A DNA stretch of 41,025 bases from CAZKNF01 sp964554105. GTDB lineage: Bacteria; Bacteroidota; Rhodothermia; Rhodothermales; VXPQ01. The stretch lies in assembly GCA_964554105.1 (NCBI GenBank), contig CAZKNF010000031.1:1-41025 (forward strand), in the 5' to 3' direction. Position numbers and translations under genes: made by a program. Numbering within the stretch: the first letter of the stretch is position 1; the number at the start of each line of letters is the position of its first letter. Shown here piece by piece: positions 1 to 9,280 of the stretch. The notes beneath the pieces are model-generated. The model was not told the DNA's origin. It saw nothing but the letters and a program-made list of their open reading frames with translations, and did no database searches.

Positions 1-1822
1 CTTCGACTCGTGCCTGTCCTCCGAGCCGGCCTTCGGTACCCACCTCGCGGGCCACACGGGTCACCTCCGAGGCGAATGAGGAAAGCTGATCGACCATCGT
101 GTTGATCGTGTTCTTCAGCTCGAGAATTTCGCCCTTCGCGTCGACCGTGATCTTCTTCGTCAGGTCGCCGGTTGCCATGGCCGTCGTCACTTCAGCGATG
201 CCGCGCACCTGCGTGGTGAGATTGTCGGCCATCGAATTCACATTGTCCGTCAGGTCCTTCCACGTACCCGACACGCCTTCGACCTCCGCCTGGCCCCCGA
301 GCTTACCTTCCGTGCCCACTTCGCGGGCCACACGGGTCACCTCCGAGGCGAACGAGGAAAGCTGATCGACCATCGTGTTGATCGTGTTCTTCAGCTCCTG
401 AATTTCGCCCTTCGCGTCGACGGTGATCTTCTTTGTGAGATCGCCGGTAGCGACCGCCGTCGTCACCTCCGCAATGCCGCGCACCTGTGTCGTCAGGTTG
501 TCGGCCATCGAGTTTACGTTGTCGGTAAGATCCTTCCAGGTGCCGCTGACCCCCTGGACCTTCGCCTGGCCACCCAGCTGGCCTTCCGTACCCACCTCGC
601 GCGCCACGCGGGTCACTTCCGCCGCGAAAGACGAAAGCTGGTCGACCATCGTGTTAATCGTGTTCTTCACTTCGAGGATCTCCCCCTGCGCATCGACGGT
701 GATCTTCTTTGTCAGGTCGCCGTTCGCCACCGCCGTCGTCACGTGCGCGATGCCGCGCACCTGCGTGGTGAGATTGTCGGCCATCGAGTTTACGTTGTCC
801 GTCAAATCCTTCCACGTACCGGAAACGTCTTTCACCTTCGCCTGCCCACCCAGCTTGCCTTCCGTGCCGACCTCGCGTGCCACGCGGATCACCTCGGAGG
901 CAAATGACGAGAGCTGATCGACCATCGTATTGATCGTGTTCTTCAGCTCGAGAATCTCACCCTTGGCTTCGACCGTGATTTTCTTCGTCAGGTCGCCGTT
1001 CGCCACTGCCGTCGTCACTTCAGCGATACCGCGCACCTGCGTGGTGAGGTTGTCGGCCATCGAGTTTACGTTGTCCGTCAAATCCTTCCACGTGCCGGAA
1101 ACGCCCTTGACGCGCGCCTGTCCGCCGAGCTGGCCCTCCTTGCCGACTTCGCGTGCCACACGCGTCACTTCTGAAGCAAAGCTCGAGAGTCGCTCCACCA
1201 TCGTGTTGACGATCTTGGCGGTTCGCCGGAATTCTCCCTGTATCGGAGCGCCATCTACCTCCAGGTCGATCGTTTGCGACAGATCCCCCTTCGCAACCGC
1301 ACCGATCACCCGCTCGACTTCGGTGATCGGACGGCCCATGTCGTCGATGAGATCGTTCACCGCATCCATTCCCCGTCGCCAGCCACCGGTGAATCCGGAC
1401 ACGCTGGCACGTTCCATTATGCGGCCCTTCTCGCCAACCTTTCTGCTGACGCGCTCGAGCTCGCGCGTCATCATTTCGTTGCGCTCGATGATGTCGTTCA
1501 GAGTGTCGGCGAGCCGGCCGACCACGCCCCCGTCCTCAACTACGTAGCGCGTAGTGAAGTCGCCTTTCTTAACCGAAAGGAGCACTTCCAGCAAATCTCG
1601 GACGTCGGCTTCCTCGAGTGAGCGGCCACCCGGATGGGTCGAGCGCCTTTCGGCACTCGGTTCTGAAGCTGCAGACTTCTGCTCGGCAGCCTCGGAGGGA
1701 CCTGAATCTTTCGATGCGGATTTCGAATCGGCGAGTTCTGCCGGCTCTGATGAGGATTTCGTCGCACCATTGCTCAGCGACGAAGCAGCATCTTTCTCGG
1801 ACTTCTTGGAAGATTCTGACAT
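1..1822 (-). CDS. Poly-HAMP signalling protein, probable hybrid histidine kinase (N-terminal part)
   Basis: The minus-strand frame opens with ATG at 1822 and stays open to the window edge, giving about 607 residues; the C-terminus lies outside. The first ~70 residues are Ser/Glu/Lys-rich and low-complexity, with no signal peptide or membrane segment, so the protein is probably cytosolic. From about residue 75 it consists of HAMP-type units. A divergent first pair is followed by a 92-residue module repeated at least four times, each carrying motifs such as VTTAVANGDLTKKI, SGTWKDLTDNVNSMA and NTMVDQLSSFA. This architecture matches group III (Nik1-like) kinases, in which a HAMP ladder precedes HisKA, HATPase and receiver domains; those domains are inferred because they would lie beyond the edge. 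The HAMP ladder is seen directly and is secure; the kinase output is an inference. A trehalose synthase lies immediately upstream on the same strand. Confidence 0.85.
   Translation of the reverse strand, partial: MSESSKKSEKDAASSLSNGATKSSSEPAELADSKSASKDSGPSEAAEQKSAASEPSAERRSTHPGGRSLEEADVRDLLEVLLSVKKGDFTTRYVVEDGGVVGRLADTLNDIIERNEMMTRELERVSRKVGEKGRIMERASVSGFTGGWRRGMDAVNDLIDDMGRPITEVERVIGAVAKGDLSQTIDLEVDGAPIQGEFRRTAKIVNTMVERLSSFASEVTRVAREVGKEGQLGGQARVKGVSGTWKDLTDNVNSMADNLTTQVRGIAEVTTAVANGDLTKKITVEAKGEILELKNTINTMVDQLSSFASEVIRVAREVGTEGKLGGQAKVKDVSGTWKDLTDNVNSMADNLTTQVRGIAHVTTAVANGDLTKKITVDAQGEILEVKNTINTMVDQLSSFAAEVTRVAREVGTEGQLGGQAKVQGVSGTWKDLTDNVNSMADNLTTQVRGIAEVTTAVATGDLTKKITVDAKGEIQELKNTINTMVDQLSSFASEVTRVAREVGTEGKLGGQAEVEGVSGTWKDLTDNVNSMADNLTTQVRGIAEVTTAMATGDLTKKITVDAKGEILELKNTINTMVDQLSSFASEVTRVAREVGTEGRLGGQARVE
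88..1191 (-). repeat. Four tandem 276-bp repeats encoding HAMP modules
   Basis: Landmark strings recur at exactly 276-bp spacing: CCGCGCACCT at 201, 477, 753 and 1029, and the GATCGACCATCGT-like string at 88, 364, 640 and 916, with a decayed copy at 1192. The period equals 92 codons. The copies are highly similar at nucleotide level, including at third codon positions, which suggests recent duplication or gene conversion within the array. The array probably continues beyond position 1. Confidence 0.93.
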
Positions 1823-2004
1823 AAAACTGGAGGGGAAGGAGCGTACAGTGGACTGCGTGCAGCGTGGATCGGCCGTTTAGCGGAAGCCGGACCTACCAGG
1901 TTCTGATAAGCCATTGCGGACGGGAGCCGTCTCTGCGGCTTCAAACCATCGCTATAGATATACTCCTGACCTCCATCATAGCCATCGGATATGTTCACAA
2001 TTGT

Positions 2005-2036
2005 GTAACACCTAGGGCACATACCCGAGGTGTAAC
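2005..2036 (-). terminator. Hairpin after the trehalose synthase gene
   Basis: The arms GTTACACCT-C-GGG and CCC-T-AGGTGTTAC (read on the minus strand) pair with two mismatches around a 6-nt loop, 13 nt past the stop codon of the trehalose synthase gene. There is no U-tract, so it may be a 3'-end stabilising hairpin or an operator rather than an intrinsic terminator. The 10-bp palindrome CACAATTGTG directly abuts it at 1996-2005. The rest of the 227-bp gap upstream of the poly-HAMP gene shows no other clear signal. Confidence 0.4.
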
Positions 2037-2049
2037 AGGATCGTCACAA

Positions 2050-3522
2050 TCATGCGGCTACTGCTGCATTCATAACACGCAGCCAGCGTCTCACCTGGGC
2101 GAACACGAGAAACTGCTCGGCAACCCTGCGTTGCCCATTGTGCGCCCATTCTTCTCTGAGATCCGGTGCAGCCAGCATTTCGTTTAAGACGGTGGCCAAC
2201 TCCTCCGGGTCTTGAGGATCATCCACGAGGCGCCCGTCTAAACCGTCTCGCACTTGATTGCGGATACCGACTGCCCACGTTCCCATTATCGGGCAGTGTT
2301 TCCACATCGCCTCCGTTACTGTGAGTCCAAATCCTTCCTGGATCGAATTCTGCACCACAATCGAGGAGCAGCGCTGAAGGGTGTTCACCATCAGTGCGTT
2401 GACTCGGCGCGAGCGCATCGGCAATACTAGAACTGCAACATCTTGTTGAATCGATCTCGGGAGCTGACGCCATAAATCGCAGAGCTCCTGAAAGACCTCC
2501 AGACCCTCCGGATCATCCTGTACTGCATCCGGGTCCGGACCGGCTAGAACGAGCCGCACCAGATCCAGGCGCCGACGATGCTGCTCCGACCACTCGTCGT
2601 GGGCACCGTCACGCCGCAGCTTCAATCGTTCGAACCCCTTCAGGAGGTGTGCCCAGCCTTTGAGCCGATCCCAGCGAGATATCTGCGTCACGATCGGCCG
2701 GTGAAGCAGGCCAATCGAACCATTCTGGTCGGCGGGTGCGAACGTCCCATCCACCTGGAGCCGCATGGCCGGGGTCTCGAAAGAGGGCGTGAGAATGGGT
2801 TCAAGCGTGCCATCCATATGGGCGTTGCTCAACACCCCAGCAACCTTGCGAATCGACAGCTGCCGGTTCTTGTCGCTGAGGGGATCGATGGCCGGCGAGA
2901 TTATTTCCGCTCGATCGGCGAGAAAGTCAGGTACATACTCGGCGAACGTGAAGACGGTACGGTCATAGACTTGAGCCCACATCTCGAGAAAACTCCAGGC
3001 TGCTTCTGTCTGCGGCGTCGCAGCGTCCAGTCCGATGTGACATCGCCATATCGCCGGTACTCCCAGCTCTTCTTTCAGCAACGCGCCGACACCGAGCGGC
3101 TGCGGGTCGTGCGTAATGACAATGTCGTTTGGGCCGATCCGGTCCTTCAGCAGATTTGCCGCCTCATGACTGACCGAGGCATACAAGGCCTGATCTTCGG
3201 CACCGAGCCTGAGATCACCCGTACCGTGCAGAAGATTATGGATGCGCTTCGTCAGGTGGAAGAAGGCATCATCATCACTTCCAACCACGACCCACTCCGC
3301 TTTGACGCCGAGGCCGCGAAGGAGCGAGACCGTCTTCGGAAGCATTTCCGCGACACCGCCGCCTTCTTCCGTCGAATTGATCATCCACACCGTGCGGCCC
3401 TTCAGCCGCGCAACATCGGTCGCCGCAGCAGCTCTCAGGTCGTTCACCGTCTGGGAGAGGTGGAGATATGCGCTGTAATCCTCGAGCGTTGGCGCCTCTC
3501 GAATGTCGACAATACGGATCAT
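2050..3522 (-). CDS. treT: Trehalose synthase, TreT-like GT4 glycosyltransferase
   Basis: This 490-residue protein has the GT-B fold hallmarks of the TreT group, which makes trehalose from an NDP-glucose donor and free glucose. The N-terminal loop NSTEEGGGVAEML (residues 49-61) is characteristic of this group. An acceptor-domain motif WRCHIGLD lies mid-protein, and the GT4 donor-binding motif EGFGLTVTEA is at 396-405, followed by a C-terminal helix region. The length fits TreT (about 400-500). A generic GT4 enzyme is the alternative, but the N-terminal loop argues for TreT. No signal peptide is visible, so it is cytoplasmic. The ATG at 3522 has only a weak purine stretch upstream. It sits upstream of the poly-HAMP gene on the same strand, separated by 227 bp and a hairpin, so cotranscription is uncertain. 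Confidence 0.82.
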   Translation of the reverse strand: MIRIVDIREAPTLEDYSAYLHLSQTVNDLRAAAATDVARLKGRTVWMINSTEEGGGVAEMLPKTVSLLRGLGVKAEWVVVGSDDDAFFHLTKRIHNLLHGTGDLRLGAEDQALYASVSHEAANLLKDRIGPNDIVITHDPQPLGVGALLKEELGVPAIWRCHIGLDAATPQTEAAWSFLEMWAQVYDRTVFTFAEYVPDFLADRAEIISPAIDPLSDKNRQLSIRKVAGVLSNAHMDGTLEPILTPSFETPAMRLQVDGTFAPADQNGSIGLLHRPIVTQISRWDRLKGWAHLLKGFERLKLRRDGAHDEWSEQHRRRLDLVRLVLAGPDPDAVQDDPEGLEVFQELCDLWRQLPRSIQQDVAVLVLPMRSRRVNALMVNTLQRCSSIVVQNSIQEGFGLTVTEAMWKHCPIMGTWAVGIRNQVRDGLDGRLVDDPQDPEELATVLNEMLAAPDLREEWAHNGQRRVAEQFLVFAQVRRWLRVMNAAVAA

Positions 3523-3623
3523 GGCCTCAGAATCTTGGAATTTTGCCTACGATAGGGCCAAAATCCTGCCAAAATCGCTGCCGGGGCTCAAGCTGAGCAT
3601 CCGCTAGGGCATTTCAGTGATGC

Positions 3624-5117
3624 CTAGCTGTCGGAGCGGCTTCCGCTCCGATCCCGCCGGCTGCTCGAATCGATATTGTCACCCTCCGCGTTCGCCAACA
3701 TCTCTCGATAGAGATCATCGAGGAACATCGCGAGCAGCTCTGGCTCCTCGTCCGCAAGATCTTTAACGAGTGGTGCAAACTGCTGAAGCCGTTCACGCTC
3801 GAGGTTCGAACGCTCACGGAGGTTGTTTTCTAGTGTAACTGTCAGGCGCTCGGCAATGCGAGTACTCACTTCATCCGACGTAGGCACCGGACGTTTCTCG
3901 ATTTGAATGCCGTAATGGCTCGCAGCACGGAGCAGATTCGCCTGATCTTCGACTGTCGCCAGAACAATGGCAACGCCGGCCTTCCCCGCCCGAGCCGTAC
4001 GCCCGGATCGATGGATTAGATATTCGGGGTCTTGAGGCACGTCGTACATGAACACGTGGCTCAGATCTGATATATCGATGCCGCGCGCCGCCACATCCGT
4101 GGCGATGAGAAAACGTGTCTTCCCCTCCTTCGTACGCTGCATCGCCTCCTCGCGGGCCTTTTGCGTGAGGTCCCCCGAAATCGCGTCGGCATTGAACCCG
4201 TAGTTGGAAAGGAATTTAGTTAGATACTCGACGTCGCGCTTTGTGTTGACGAAGACGATCGCCGAATCCGGATTCTCCAGCTCGAAGAGCCGTACGAGCA
4301 ACCGGTCCTTCTCCATGCGATCGACGACGTAGTATCGATATTCCAGCGTCTCCACACTTTCCTGGCCGGCACTCAGCGAGACGAATTGCGGCTCATTGAG
4401 GAATTCGCGCGCCATCGAACGGACCTTCGGGGGGATGGTGGCGCTAAACATATAGCTATTCCGCTCGCGCGGAAGGTACTTCTTGAGCTCCTTCATATCG
4501 GGATAGAATCCCATCGACAGCATCTCATCAGCCTCGTCGAAAATCAGAAAATCGAGCTCATTGAGATTGAATGTACCACGGTTGAGATGATCCAGAATGC
4601 GGCCCGGCGTGCCGATCACGATCTGGGCTCCCTCCGTTAGGCCCTTGATCTGCGGGCCGTACTTCACTCCTCCATATACGAGCACGGCGCGCATCTCATT
4701 TGCCTCCGTCGTTGCAAGCGTCATCCGCTCGAATTCGCTGTGGATCTGCCTTGCAAGCTCACGTGTCGGTGTCAAAATCAGCGCCTGGCTTGCCATCTTC
4801 GAGGAATCCAGCAGCTCAAAAAGCGGCAGCAGAAACGCGCCGGTCTTGCCGGATCCGGTTCTCGACTGTACGATGAGATCCGTTCCTTCCAGCAGGTACG
4901 GCATCGTTCTCTCCTGAACGGGCATCAGCGAATCCCAGCCGGCCGCGCTCATCGCAGCTTCGATGCGAGCCGGCAACTGGTCCAATTCGACCGGTGCGAG
5001 ATGCTCCGTCTCGCGCATCTCCTTCAGGTCTTGTTCGCGCTGGCGCTCACGCTGCGCGCGCTGCGTAAGGTCGATTAAGGTTGTGTACGGTTTTTGCGAA
5101 TCGTCGTTATCAGACAT
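3624..5117 (-). CDS. DEAD-box ATP-dependent RNA helicase
   Basis: This is a 497-residue superfamily 2 helicase. Motifs in order are: a Q-motif region (PVQERTMP, ~67-74), motif I SRTGSGKT (85-92), Ia PTRELA (117-122), TPGR (170-173), motif II DEAD (194-197), motif III SAT (225-227), motif V ATDVAARGID (339-348) and motif VI HRSGRTARAG (369-378). Motif I starts with Ser-Arg where AxTGxGKT is usual. A ~110-residue C-terminal tail follows the helicase core; it is charged, ends in an Arg/Ser-rich stretch, and matches no RNA-binding domain I recognise. Likely roles are RNA unwinding in ribosome assembly or mRNA decay, as for CsdA/RhlE types; the exact paralogue cannot be assigned. It is 182 bp downstream of fabG and probably has its own promoter. 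Confidence 0.93.
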   Translation of the reverse strand: MSDNDDSQKPYTTLIDLTQRAQRERQREQDLKEMRETEHLAPVELDQLPARIEAAMSAAGWDSLMPVQERTMPYLLEGTDLIVQSRTGSGKTGAFLLPLFELLDSSKMASQALILTPTRELARQIHSEFERMTLATTEANEMRAVLVYGGVKYGPQIKGLTEGAQIVIGTPGRILDHLNRGTFNLNELDFLIFDEADEMLSMGFYPDMKELKKYLPRERNSYMFSATIPPKVRSMAREFLNEPQFVSLSAGQESVETLEYRYYVVDRMEKDRLLVRLFELENPDSAIVFVNTKRDVEYLTKFLSNYGFNADAISGDLTQKAREEAMQRTKEGKTRFLIATDVAARGIDISDLSHVFMYDVPQDPEYLIHRSGRTARAGKAGVAIVLATVEDQANLLRAASHYGIQIEKRPVPTSDEVSTRIAERLTVTLENNLRERSNLERERLQQFAPLVKDLADEEPELLAMFLDDLYREMLANAEGDNIDSSSRRDRSGSRSDS

Positions 5118-5299
5118 GGAGTCAGTTGAGAGTGGAAGTACGTTCCCAGTGAGGTGTGTGTCGTTCTAGACGGGATCACAAGGCAATCGAGAGAGCGATC
5201 TAGCAAAAGTCCAAGACGCAATCTCGTGAAACATACGATTTCAGCCCATCGGAGGTCCCCGAGCAAACACGACTCGTGTGGATCTGAGGCAAGCCGGCC

Positions 5300-6049
5300 C
5301 TACATAGCGAGTCCGCCGTCGACGTGCAGTACGTGTCCTGTGATATAATCCGCGGCAGGCGAGGAGAGGAAGAGCACGGCGTCGGCAACGTTCTGCGGTG
5401 ACGCCGGGCGGCCCAGTACTACGGCATTCAGCATCGCGTCCTTGGCGGCTTCCGGAAGCGTGGCGGTCATTTGAGTCTCGACATACCCGGGCGCCACTAC
5501 ATTCACGTTCACGCCGCGCGAACCGAGTTCCTTAGCAAGACTCTTCGAAAAACCGATAATCCCTGCCTTCGACGCGGCATAGTTAGTCTGGCCAGGATTC
5601 CCGACGACGCCTACGATTGAAGAGAGATTGACGATTTTTCCTGCACGCTGCTTCATCATTGGGCGGTACACGGCCTTGCAAAAGCTGAACACGCTTTTCA
5701 GATTCGTGCCGATGACCGTATCCCAATCGTCTTCACTCATCCGGAGCATGAGCCCGTCTTTCGTCACGCCTGCATTATTGACGAGCACGTCGATGGTCCC
5801 CCATGCCTGCACGACGTCTTTTACGACCTGCTCGGCGTCCTGCATATCTGCCGCGTCGCCCCTAAACACCAGCACGTCCACACCCGAAGCTTCGAAATCG
5901 GCCCTCAGACTTTCGGCCTCCTCTGTGGATGACCGGTAGGTAAATGCAACGCGCGCACCCGCCTTCGCGAACGAGTGTGCGATGCAGCGTCCGATGCCGC
6001 GAGAGCCACCTGTCACGAGTACATTCTTTCCAGTGAGATCAAACGCCAT
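5300..6049 (-). CDS. fabG: 3-oxoacyl-[ACP] reductase FabG
   Basis: This 249-residue short-chain dehydrogenase reduces 3-oxoacyl-ACP with NADPH in fatty-acid elongation. The cofactor loop TGGSRGIG is at 13-20 and NNAG at 91-94. The catalytic triad is S144, Y157 and K161 in the YAASK context, with the same Ser-Tyr spacing as the E. coli enzyme. The length is typical of FabG. It is the last gene of the run plsX-fabH-fabD-fabG, 104 bp after fabD; that gap contains a small GAGTG/CACTC hairpin. In most bacteria acpP and fabF follow fabG, but here the next gene is a helicase. Confidence 0.96.
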   Translation of the reverse strand: MAFDLTGKNVLVTGGSRGIGRCIAHSFAKAGARVAFTYRSSTEEAESLRADFEASGVDVLVFRGDAADMQDAEQVVKDVVQAWGTIDVLVNNAGVTKDGLMLRMSEDDWDTVIGTNLKSVFSFCKAVYRPMMKQRAGKIVNLSSIVGVVGNPGQTNYAASKAGIIGFSKSLAKELGSRGVNVNVVAPGYVETQMTATLPEAAKDAMLNAVVLGRPASPQNVADAVLFLSSPAADYITGHVLHVDGGLAM

Positions 6050-6153
6050 TACGAACGTCCAATTATGTTGGTGATTGTGGTGAACTCAGTCCGCCGTGCC
6101 GGCGTGGGCGGGTTGTTGGAGAGTGCTGGAACACTCCCGTACGGCGATGGTGA

Positions 6154-7101
6154 TCAGGGTGCCGTGAAGGCTTCGAGTTCCTCCGCCTTACCGGCCGCGA
6201 GGGTCTCGATTTCCCGGCCGAGTGTCCGTTTTGCGAGTCCGCTCAGAACGCTGCCTGCGCCCACCTCGATGAACCTCGAAGCACCATCGTCACGCATGCG
6301 GCGCATGATTTGAGACCACCGGACCGGCGACATCAGCTGCTCGAGCAGGCGCGCTCGAATCTCGTCGGGATCCGTCGTGGGTTGCGCCGTTACGTTGAGG
6401 TAGACCGGGCAATCAGGCGACCGGATCTCGAGTTGTTGAAGCCCTTCCGCCAGCCCGTCCCGTGCGTATTCCATTAGAGGTGAATGGAAGGCGCCACTGA
6501 CGTTCAGAGGAATCACGCGTTTGGCACCCCGTTCTTCGGCAAACTTCATCGCCCTCGCGACAGCTTCGGGATCACCCGATATTACAACCTGACCGGGCGC
6601 GTTAAAGTTGGCGGCCTCTACGACCGAGCCCGGATCAATGGTTGCATCAAGGCACGCCTGTCTGACGACTTCGTCGTCCATTCCCAGAACCGCAGCCATC
6701 GTGCCGGGCCGCCTGTCGCCGGCCTCGGCCATAAGCCGGCCGCGTAGTCGCACGAGTTCGAGGCCGGCCTCAAAGTCTATCGCGCCGGCTGAAGCGAGGG
6801 CGCTGTATTCCCCGAGGCTGTGCCCTGCACTCATATCCGGCTTCAGACCCCGTTTCTCGAGAATCTCCACGACCGCCGCACTATGAACGTAGAGGGCCGG
6901 CTGCGCGATGTCCGTCTGCTTCAGCACGCCTGCTGCCTCCTCGCCTGAACGACCAGCACCAAACATGTAGTCGGAGAGCTTGAATCCCAGCGCGGCATCG
7001 GCACGGTCAAACCGATCCCGCGCAGACGGAAAGTGCGCGGCAAGGTCCTTTCCCATACCGACATATTGGCTCCCTTGTCCCGGAAACAGAAATGCCGTCA
7101 C
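6154..7101 (-). CDS. fabD: Malonyl CoA-ACP transacylase FabD
   Basis: This 315-residue transacylase loads malonyl groups from CoA onto acyl carrier protein. The N-terminal FPGQGSQ is at 6-12. The nucleophile S95 lies in GHSLGEY, with R120 and catalytic H206 in GAFHSPLM. The start is a GTG at 7101: it places the FPGQGSQ motif at the normal distance from the N-terminus, and no in-frame ATG lies between it and the fabH stop. It follows fabH by 51 bp and is probably cotranscribed with it. Confidence 0.96.
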   Translation of the reverse strand: MTAFLFPGQGSQYVGMGKDLAAHFPSARDRFDRADAALGFKLSDYMFGAGRSGEEAAGVLKQTDIAQPALYVHSAAVVEILEKRGLKPDMSAGHSLGEYSALASAGAIDFEAGLELVRLRGRLMAEAGDRRPGTMAAVLGMDDEVVRQACLDATIDPGSVVEAANFNAPGQVVISGDPEAVARAMKFAEERGAKRVIPLNVSGAFHSPLMEYARDGLAEGLQQLEIRSPDCPVYLNVTAQPTTDPDEIRARLLEQLMSPVRWSQIMRRMRDDGASRFIEVGAGSVLSGLAKRTLGREIETLAAGKAEELEAFTAP

Positions 7102-7152
7102 ATTCAGGCCGGCGAAATGGTGGGTAAATTCAGCATGTTTATTCCGTCTGCC

Positions 7153-8187
7153 CTACTCGGCGAGTGCCATCTCCGTTTCCACCTTCTGCCCATACTTTGA
7201 TCCGTCGTACGCCCACCGGAGGTAGGTCGAACCCCAGGTAAACCCTCCACCGAACGCGGCAAGCACGAGGGTGTCGCCGGTCGAGAGCTGGTGCTCCCAG
7301 TCGGAAAGACAAAGCGGAATCGTGGCAGCCGTCGTATTCCCGTACCGATCGATGTTCATCATCACCTTCTCAATATCTATGCCCACCCGGCGCGCTGTGA
7401 CGTCGATGATCCTCCGGTTGGCCTGGTGCGGCACGAGATACGTCACGTCGTCGCCTGAGAGATCGTTGCGTTCCATGATGGTGCCGACGGCATCCGTCAT
7501 CCCCTCGACGGCATACTTAAATACGGAACGGCCTTCCTGCACCAGGTAGTGCATGCCCTTGTCGATCGTTTCATGGGTGGCTGGGTTAAGGCTTCCGCCC
7601 CCCAGCATGGAGAGCACCTCCCAGTGCTCGCCGTCGATTCGCTGATAAAAATCGATGAGTCCATTGCCTGACTCGTCAGGCTCCAGGAGCACGGCACCTC
7701 CACCATCTCCGAATAGAATGCACGTCGTGCGGTCTGTGAAGTCGGTGACGCTGCTCATTTTGTCGGCACCGATAACGAGCACCTTATTGTGGCGCCCGCT
7801 CTCGATGAACTGGGCTCCGGTCGACAACCCAAACAGAAAGCCGCTGCAGGCTGCCGACAGATCAAAGCCATAGGCGTTGTCGGCACCGAGGTTGGACTGT
7901 ACGAGACACGCAGTCGCCGGAAAAAACATGTCCGGAGTTACGGTCGCAACAATGATGACATCGATCTCATCGGCATCCAGCCCTCGTTTATCGAGAACCT
8001 GTTTCGCCGCCTCCGTTGCCATATAGGACGTGGCTTTGTCCGGATCTCGCAGGATCCGCCGCTCGCGAATGCCGGTTCGCGTACGAATCCACTCGTCGTC
8101 CGTATCGACCAGTTTCTCGAGATCTTCGTTCGTTAGGCGATCCTCCGGGAGAAATCGACCAACGGCCGTGATAGCTGCACGTCTCAT
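7153..8187 (-). CDS. fabH: Beta-ketoacyl-ACP synthase III FabH
   Basis: This 344-residue enzyme performs the first condensation of fatty-acid synthesis (acyl-CoA plus malonyl-ACP). The Cys-His-Asn triad is complete: C114 in SAACSGF, H254 in PHQANRRI and N284 in YGNTTAAT. The length is slightly above the usual ~320. It begins 29 bp after the plsX stop, consistent with an operon joining phospholipid and fatty-acid synthesis. Confidence 0.97.
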   Translation of the reverse strand: MRRAAITAVGRFLPEDRLTNEDLEKLVDTDDEWIRTRTGIRERRILRDPDKATSYMATEAAKQVLDKRGLDADEIDVIIVATVTPDMFFPATACLVQSNLGADNAYGFDLSAACSGFLFGLSTGAQFIESGRHNKVLVIGADKMSSVTDFTDRTTCILFGDGGGAVLLEPDESGNGLIDFYQRIDGEHWEVLSMLGGGSLNPATHETIDKGMHYLVQEGRSVFKYAVEGMTDAVGTIMERNDLSGDDVTYLVPHQANRRIIDVTARRVGIDIEKVMMNIDRYGNTTAATIPLCLSDWEHQLSTGDTLVLAAFGGGFTWGSTYLRWAYDGSKYGQKVETEMALAE

Positions 8188-8216
8188 GAAGTCCGTACCT
8201 GTCGTTGGGAAACTGA

Positions 8217-9218
8217 TTACTTGCCCAGAGCTTTCGCGATCGCCCCGGCGACGTCTTCCCTCGCTTCTTTCGCGGCAGCGAGGATCATTCGTTCGATGGC
8301 GAGGCCGCTCGATCCGCCGTGGCCGATCAGCACGTGGCCGTTCACGCCGAGAAGCGGCGCACCGCCATATTCTTCGTAATTGAATCGTTTTCTAACGGCC
8401 GACAGAACGCCCGCAACCAGCTTCTTCTCGTCATCGCCCAGCTGCTGCCGGCCCATCTCCTCGGCGACCATGTGTGGAAATGCGGTCGCCATGCTTTCGC
8501 CGAACTTCAGCATCACATTGCCGACAAAGCCGTCGCAGACCACTACGTCGGCTGCATGATGCATGAGCTCTCGGCCTTCGACGTTTCCTTTGAAGTTGAT
8601 GCCCTGGACCGCATTCAAGGCTTCGAAAGCGGACTTCGACTGTTCGTTGCCTTTCCCAGGCTCTTCGCCGATGTTCAGCAGGCCGATGACGGGATTCTGC
8701 CGCTTCATCACGGCGGAAGCGTAGACAGAGCCCATCCGTGCGAACTGTACAAAATGCTCGGCCCGACAGTCGACGTTGGTGCCGACGTCCAGAACCACGC
8801 AGTAGCTCTTCGTGGTAGGGAAAAAGCCTACCACCGATGGCCGTGCGACGCCGGGAAGTCGGCCTAGAATGAAGAGTGATGCGGCCATTACCGCGCCGGT
8901 ATTGCCGGCGCTAACAAACGCATCCGCCTTGCCTTGCTTGTGCGCGCCGAGTCCGAGGTGAATTGACGACTCCCGTTTATTCTTCACAGCCGCGGCCGGC
9001 GCTTCCCCCATCTCGATTACGTCCGCGGCGTCGGCGACGTGGATGGGCAGGTCGCGAGCGCCTTGCGCCCGATCGAGTTCCGGGCGAATCAAATCCTCGC
9101 GCCCGAATAGCGTGACGTGAACGTCCGGGTCTTCAGTAACCGCTCGGATGGCGCCTTCAACAACGACGGCGGGGGCCTTGTCGCCCCCCATCGCATCGAC
9201 TGCAATCCGAATGGCCAT
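8217..9218 (-). CDS. plsX: Phosphate acyltransferase PlsX
   Basis: This 333-residue protein converts acyl-ACP to acyl phosphate for glycerol-phosphate acylation. The N-terminus IAVDAMGGDKAP is diagnostic, as are SAGNTGA, the LLNIGEE.KGNE-type segment and the VVCDGFVGNVMLK segment. It is a peripheral membrane enzyme without TM segments. It lies between rpmF (62 bp upstream) and fabH, an arrangement conserved widely across bacteria. Confidence 0.97.
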   Translation of the reverse strand: MAIRIAVDAMGGDKAPAVVVEGAIRAVTEDPDVHVTLFGREDLIRPELDRAQGARDLPIHVADAADVIEMGEAPAAAVKNKRESSIHLGLGAHKQGKADAFVSAGNTGAVMAASLFILGRLPGVARPSVVGFFPTTKSYCVVLDVGTNVDCRAEHFVQFARMGSVYASAVMKRQNPVIGLLNIGEEPGKGNEQSKSAFEALNAVQGINFKGNVEGRELMHHAADVVVCDGFVGNVMLKFGESMATAFPHMVAEEMGRQQLGDDEKKLVAGVLSAVRKRFNYEEYGGAPLLGVNGHVLIGHGGSSGLAIERMILAAAKEAREDVAGAIAKALGK

Positions 9219-9280
9219 AATTTTGATCTCCTAGACGCCTGACATCTCAAACCACCTGAGCCGATAGAGAGGAGCTGAGT

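Noticed and set aside
99..1547. Plus-strand open frames of 88-205 codons over the first 1.5 kb
   Set aside because: They are the antisense shadow of the 276-bp HAMP repeats; the minus-strand frame has coherent HAMP motifs and stays open.
2578..3555. A 325-codon plus-strand frame over the trehalose synthase gene
   Set aside because: It has no recognisable motif and lies antisense to a clear GT4 enzyme.
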